Below, piece after piece: positions 62,709-64,000 of a stretch of 64,000 nt of DNA; position 1 is the stretch's first letter, and every line of letters starts with the position of its first letter. Under the pieces are notes generated by a model that did no database searches, was not told the origin of the DNA, and saw only the letters and a list, made by a program, of their open reading frames with translations. The position numbers and the translations under genes were made by a program. The stretch is from Pseudomonas mandelii (lineage in GTDB: Bacteria > Pseudomonadota > Gammaproteobacteria > Pseudomonadales > Pseudomonadaceae), in the NCBI RefSeq assembly GCF_006438925.1, contig NZ_RCZA01000014.1, forward strand, positions 1 to 64,000, written 5' to 3'.

Positions 62709-63362
62709 TTAATGGCCTTCCGAGGCACCGAACATGGTCTTGGCATAGATCAGGCCCAGACCGTAGGCACCGCCATTGGCAATCGAGGTTTTCACGGTTT
62801 CTTCGTAAGTCTCGCTGCGAGCCCAGTCACGCTGCAGTTCAAGCAGGTATTGCAGGGATGTCATGGGGCGGGCACCGAGCTGGATCATGCGCTGCATCGC
62901 CATTTCATGGGCTTCGGTGGTGACGTCGCCGCAGGCATCGGCAATCACGTAAACTTCGAAACCCTGGTCGATGGCCGACAGTGCCGGACCCACGATGCAC
63001 ACAGAGGTCCACAGACCGGCGAGGACGATTTTCTGTTTGCCGAACGCGTTGACTTCGACGGCAATGCGCTCGTCTTCCCAGGTGTTCATGCTGGTACGGT
63101 CGATGACGTTGTGTTCCGGGAACACTGACTTGATTTCGTCGAAGATCGGCCCGGAAAAGCTCTTCTCGGCGACGGTAGTCAGGATGGTCGAAACCTTGAA
63201 GCCCCGCGCGGCCTTGGCCACAAGTGCAGCGTTGTTGCGCAGGGTGACGGCGTCAATTGACTTGGTCGCAAAGGACATCTGCGACTGGTGATCGATCATG
63301 ATCAGGGTGTGGTCGGACGGGGTCAGCAGGGTTTTGCCGGGAACAGCTTTTGCGAGGGCCAT
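62709..63362 (-). CDS. Isochorismatase-like hydrolase (YcaC type)
   Basis: A 217-residue cysteine hydrolase from ATG 63362, with AAGGA upstream. The triad is Asp in MIDHQSQMSF, Lys in VAEKSFSGPI, and Cys in AGLWTSVCIVGPA. This resembles YcaC, a multimeric hydrolase of unknown substrate. It is transcribed alone. Confidence 0.85.
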   Translation of the reverse strand: MALAKAVPGKTLLTPSDHTLIMIDHQSQMSFATKSIDAVTLRNNAALVAKAARGFKVSTILTTVAEKSFSGPIFDEIKSVFPEHNVIDRTSMNTWEDERIAVEVNAFGKQKIVLAGLWTSVCIVGPALSAIDQGFEVYVIADACGDVTTEAHEMAMQRMIQLGARPMTSLQYLLELQRDWARSETYEETVKTSIANGGAYGLGLIYAKTMFGASEGH

Positions 63363-63470
63363 GGTGATGTCCTTACGGGTGAGTGAGGAGGCCATGGTTG
63401 CGTAGATTCAGGCGGGGATATTGAGCCGATGTGCTGTGTTTTGGTTTTTTTACGAGGACCCTGAAGGGCG

Positions 63471-63501
63471 GCCCCGCGCGCTGTCGGTAAAGGCGCGGGG
63501 C
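63471..63501 (-). terminator. GC-rich hairpin after phaC
   Basis: GCCCCGCGC (63471-63479) pairs with GCGCGGGGC (63493-63501) just downstream of the PHA synthase stop. No strong T-run follows, so it may be a weak or Rho-assisted terminator. Confidence 0.55.
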
Positions 63502-63507
63502 TGTTTG

Positions 63508-64000
63508 TCACTGCATCACATAACGACCAGGCGCCGACTCAATGGCCGGATATTGCGCGTTACCGGTATGCAGCACCGAGGGCTGGCGTTCGCCGGACTG
63601 TTCAGCCAGCCAGACGAACCAGTCATTCCACCAGCTACCGGAATGTTGCTGGGCGTTCTTGAACCAGGTTTCCGGGTTCTTGGTGACCCGGTTGTTGGTC
63701 CAGTAGTGGCGTTTTTCCTTGGCCGGCGGGTTGATCACCCCGGCGATATGCCCCGAAGCGCCCAAGACAAAACGCTTGGTCCCGGAGAGCAACTCGGTGC
63801 TGGCGTAAGCGCTTCTCCACGGCACGATGTGATCGTCATGGGTGGCGAGGATGTACGCCGGAGCATCGATGGCGCGCAGGTCCAGCTTGACCCCGCAACA
63901 GTCCAGCTCACCGGATTTCAGGTCGTTCTGCAGATAGGTGTGGCGCAAATACCAGCAGTACATCGGGCCCGGGAGGTTGGTGCTGTCGTTGTTCCAGAAC
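63508..64000 (-). CDS. phaC: Class I poly(R)-hydroxyalkanoic acid synthase, C-terminal part (partial)
   Basis: The frame is open from the right edge to its stop at 63508, giving 163 residues. NNDSTNLPGPMYCWYLRHTY, HDDHIVPWRSAY (triad Asp) and GASGHIAGVINPP (triad His) are class I PHA synthase signatures; the Cys nucleophile lies beyond the window. It polymerises hydroxyacyl-CoA into storage polyester. It is classed as class I from these motifs, unlike the medium-chain class II enzymes common in pseudomonads. Confidence 0.85.
   Translation of the reverse strand, partial: FWNNDSTNLPGPMYCWYLRHTYLQNDLKSGELDCCGVKLDLRAIDAPAYILATHDDHIVPWRSAYASTELLSGTKRFVLGASGHIAGVINPPAKEKRHYWTNNRVTKNPETWFKNAQQHSGSWWNDWFVWLAEQSGERQPSVLHTGNAQYPAIESAPGRYVMQ

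Overview
The window reads as chromosome of a Pseudomonas of the fluorescens group. The evidence is the protein content: a serralysin (AprA) with its inhibitor and AprDEF exporter, followed by two subtilase autotransporters and an RTX lipase; REP palindromes with a REP-associated transposase; an OprD porin; a selenocysteine formate dehydrogenase locus; and a PHA synthase at the right edge. All identifications come from reading motifs and from memory of families; no search was run.

Positions 1 to about 12,345 look like one end of a mobile genomic island with visibly lower GC than the rest. It starts with the tail of an IS3-family element inserted into a gene whose last ~60 codons remain. Next come a PD-(D/E)XK-like orphan (733-1281), a two-gene module of a 113-aa protein and an 1113-aa repeat/PIN-nuclease protein sharing the motif HSGSGDNV (1669-5372), and an orphan nucleotidyl-cyclase-like gene (5634-6368). 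The island ends in three tyrosine recombinases plus a small coiled-coil protein (6551-12208), the architecture of Gamma-Mobile-Trio / recombinase-in-trio / Tn554-like elements. The gene at the right border (12352-13599) is a MocR-type regulator that seems to have lost its DNA-binding domain, which marks the junction. This island is the best place to look for undescribed biology; the 1669-5372 pair is the leading candidate anti-phage or conflict system.

From 12.4 to 23.3 kb the content is core metabolism and repair: phosphoglucomutase, a pirin, a UvrD-like helicase, a DUF1652 protein, and a probable polyamine/amine cluster (AraC-type regulator, FAD amine oxidase, cupin, putrescine-binding protein). 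A RAYT transposase with inverted REPs follows.

From 24.3 to 39.4 kb lies a secreted-hydrolase locus: aprA, aprI, aprD-aprE-aprF, pspA, pspB and lipA. AprDEF should export AprA and the lipase; PspA and PspB carry their own beta-barrels. REP pairs separate aprF/pspA and pspA/pspB, and a fossil lipase tail sits between pspB and lipA.

From 39.4 to 52 kb: a YgdI/YgdR-like lipoprotein, a FAN1 nuclease overlapping a Rad3/DinG-like helicase, a hybrid PAS histidine kinase, a 0.27-kb-arm inverted repeat, a hemerythrin, a cation/proton antiporter, a stress-type SDR and a PatB/MalY-type aminotransferase.

From 52.2 to 61.3 kb is a self-contained selenium/formate cassette: fdnG (in-frame UGA with SECIS hairpin), fdnH, fdnI, fdhE, selA, selB and tRNA-Sec. 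The window closes with an OprD porin, an isochorismatase-like hydrolase and the 3' end of a class I PHA synthase gene.
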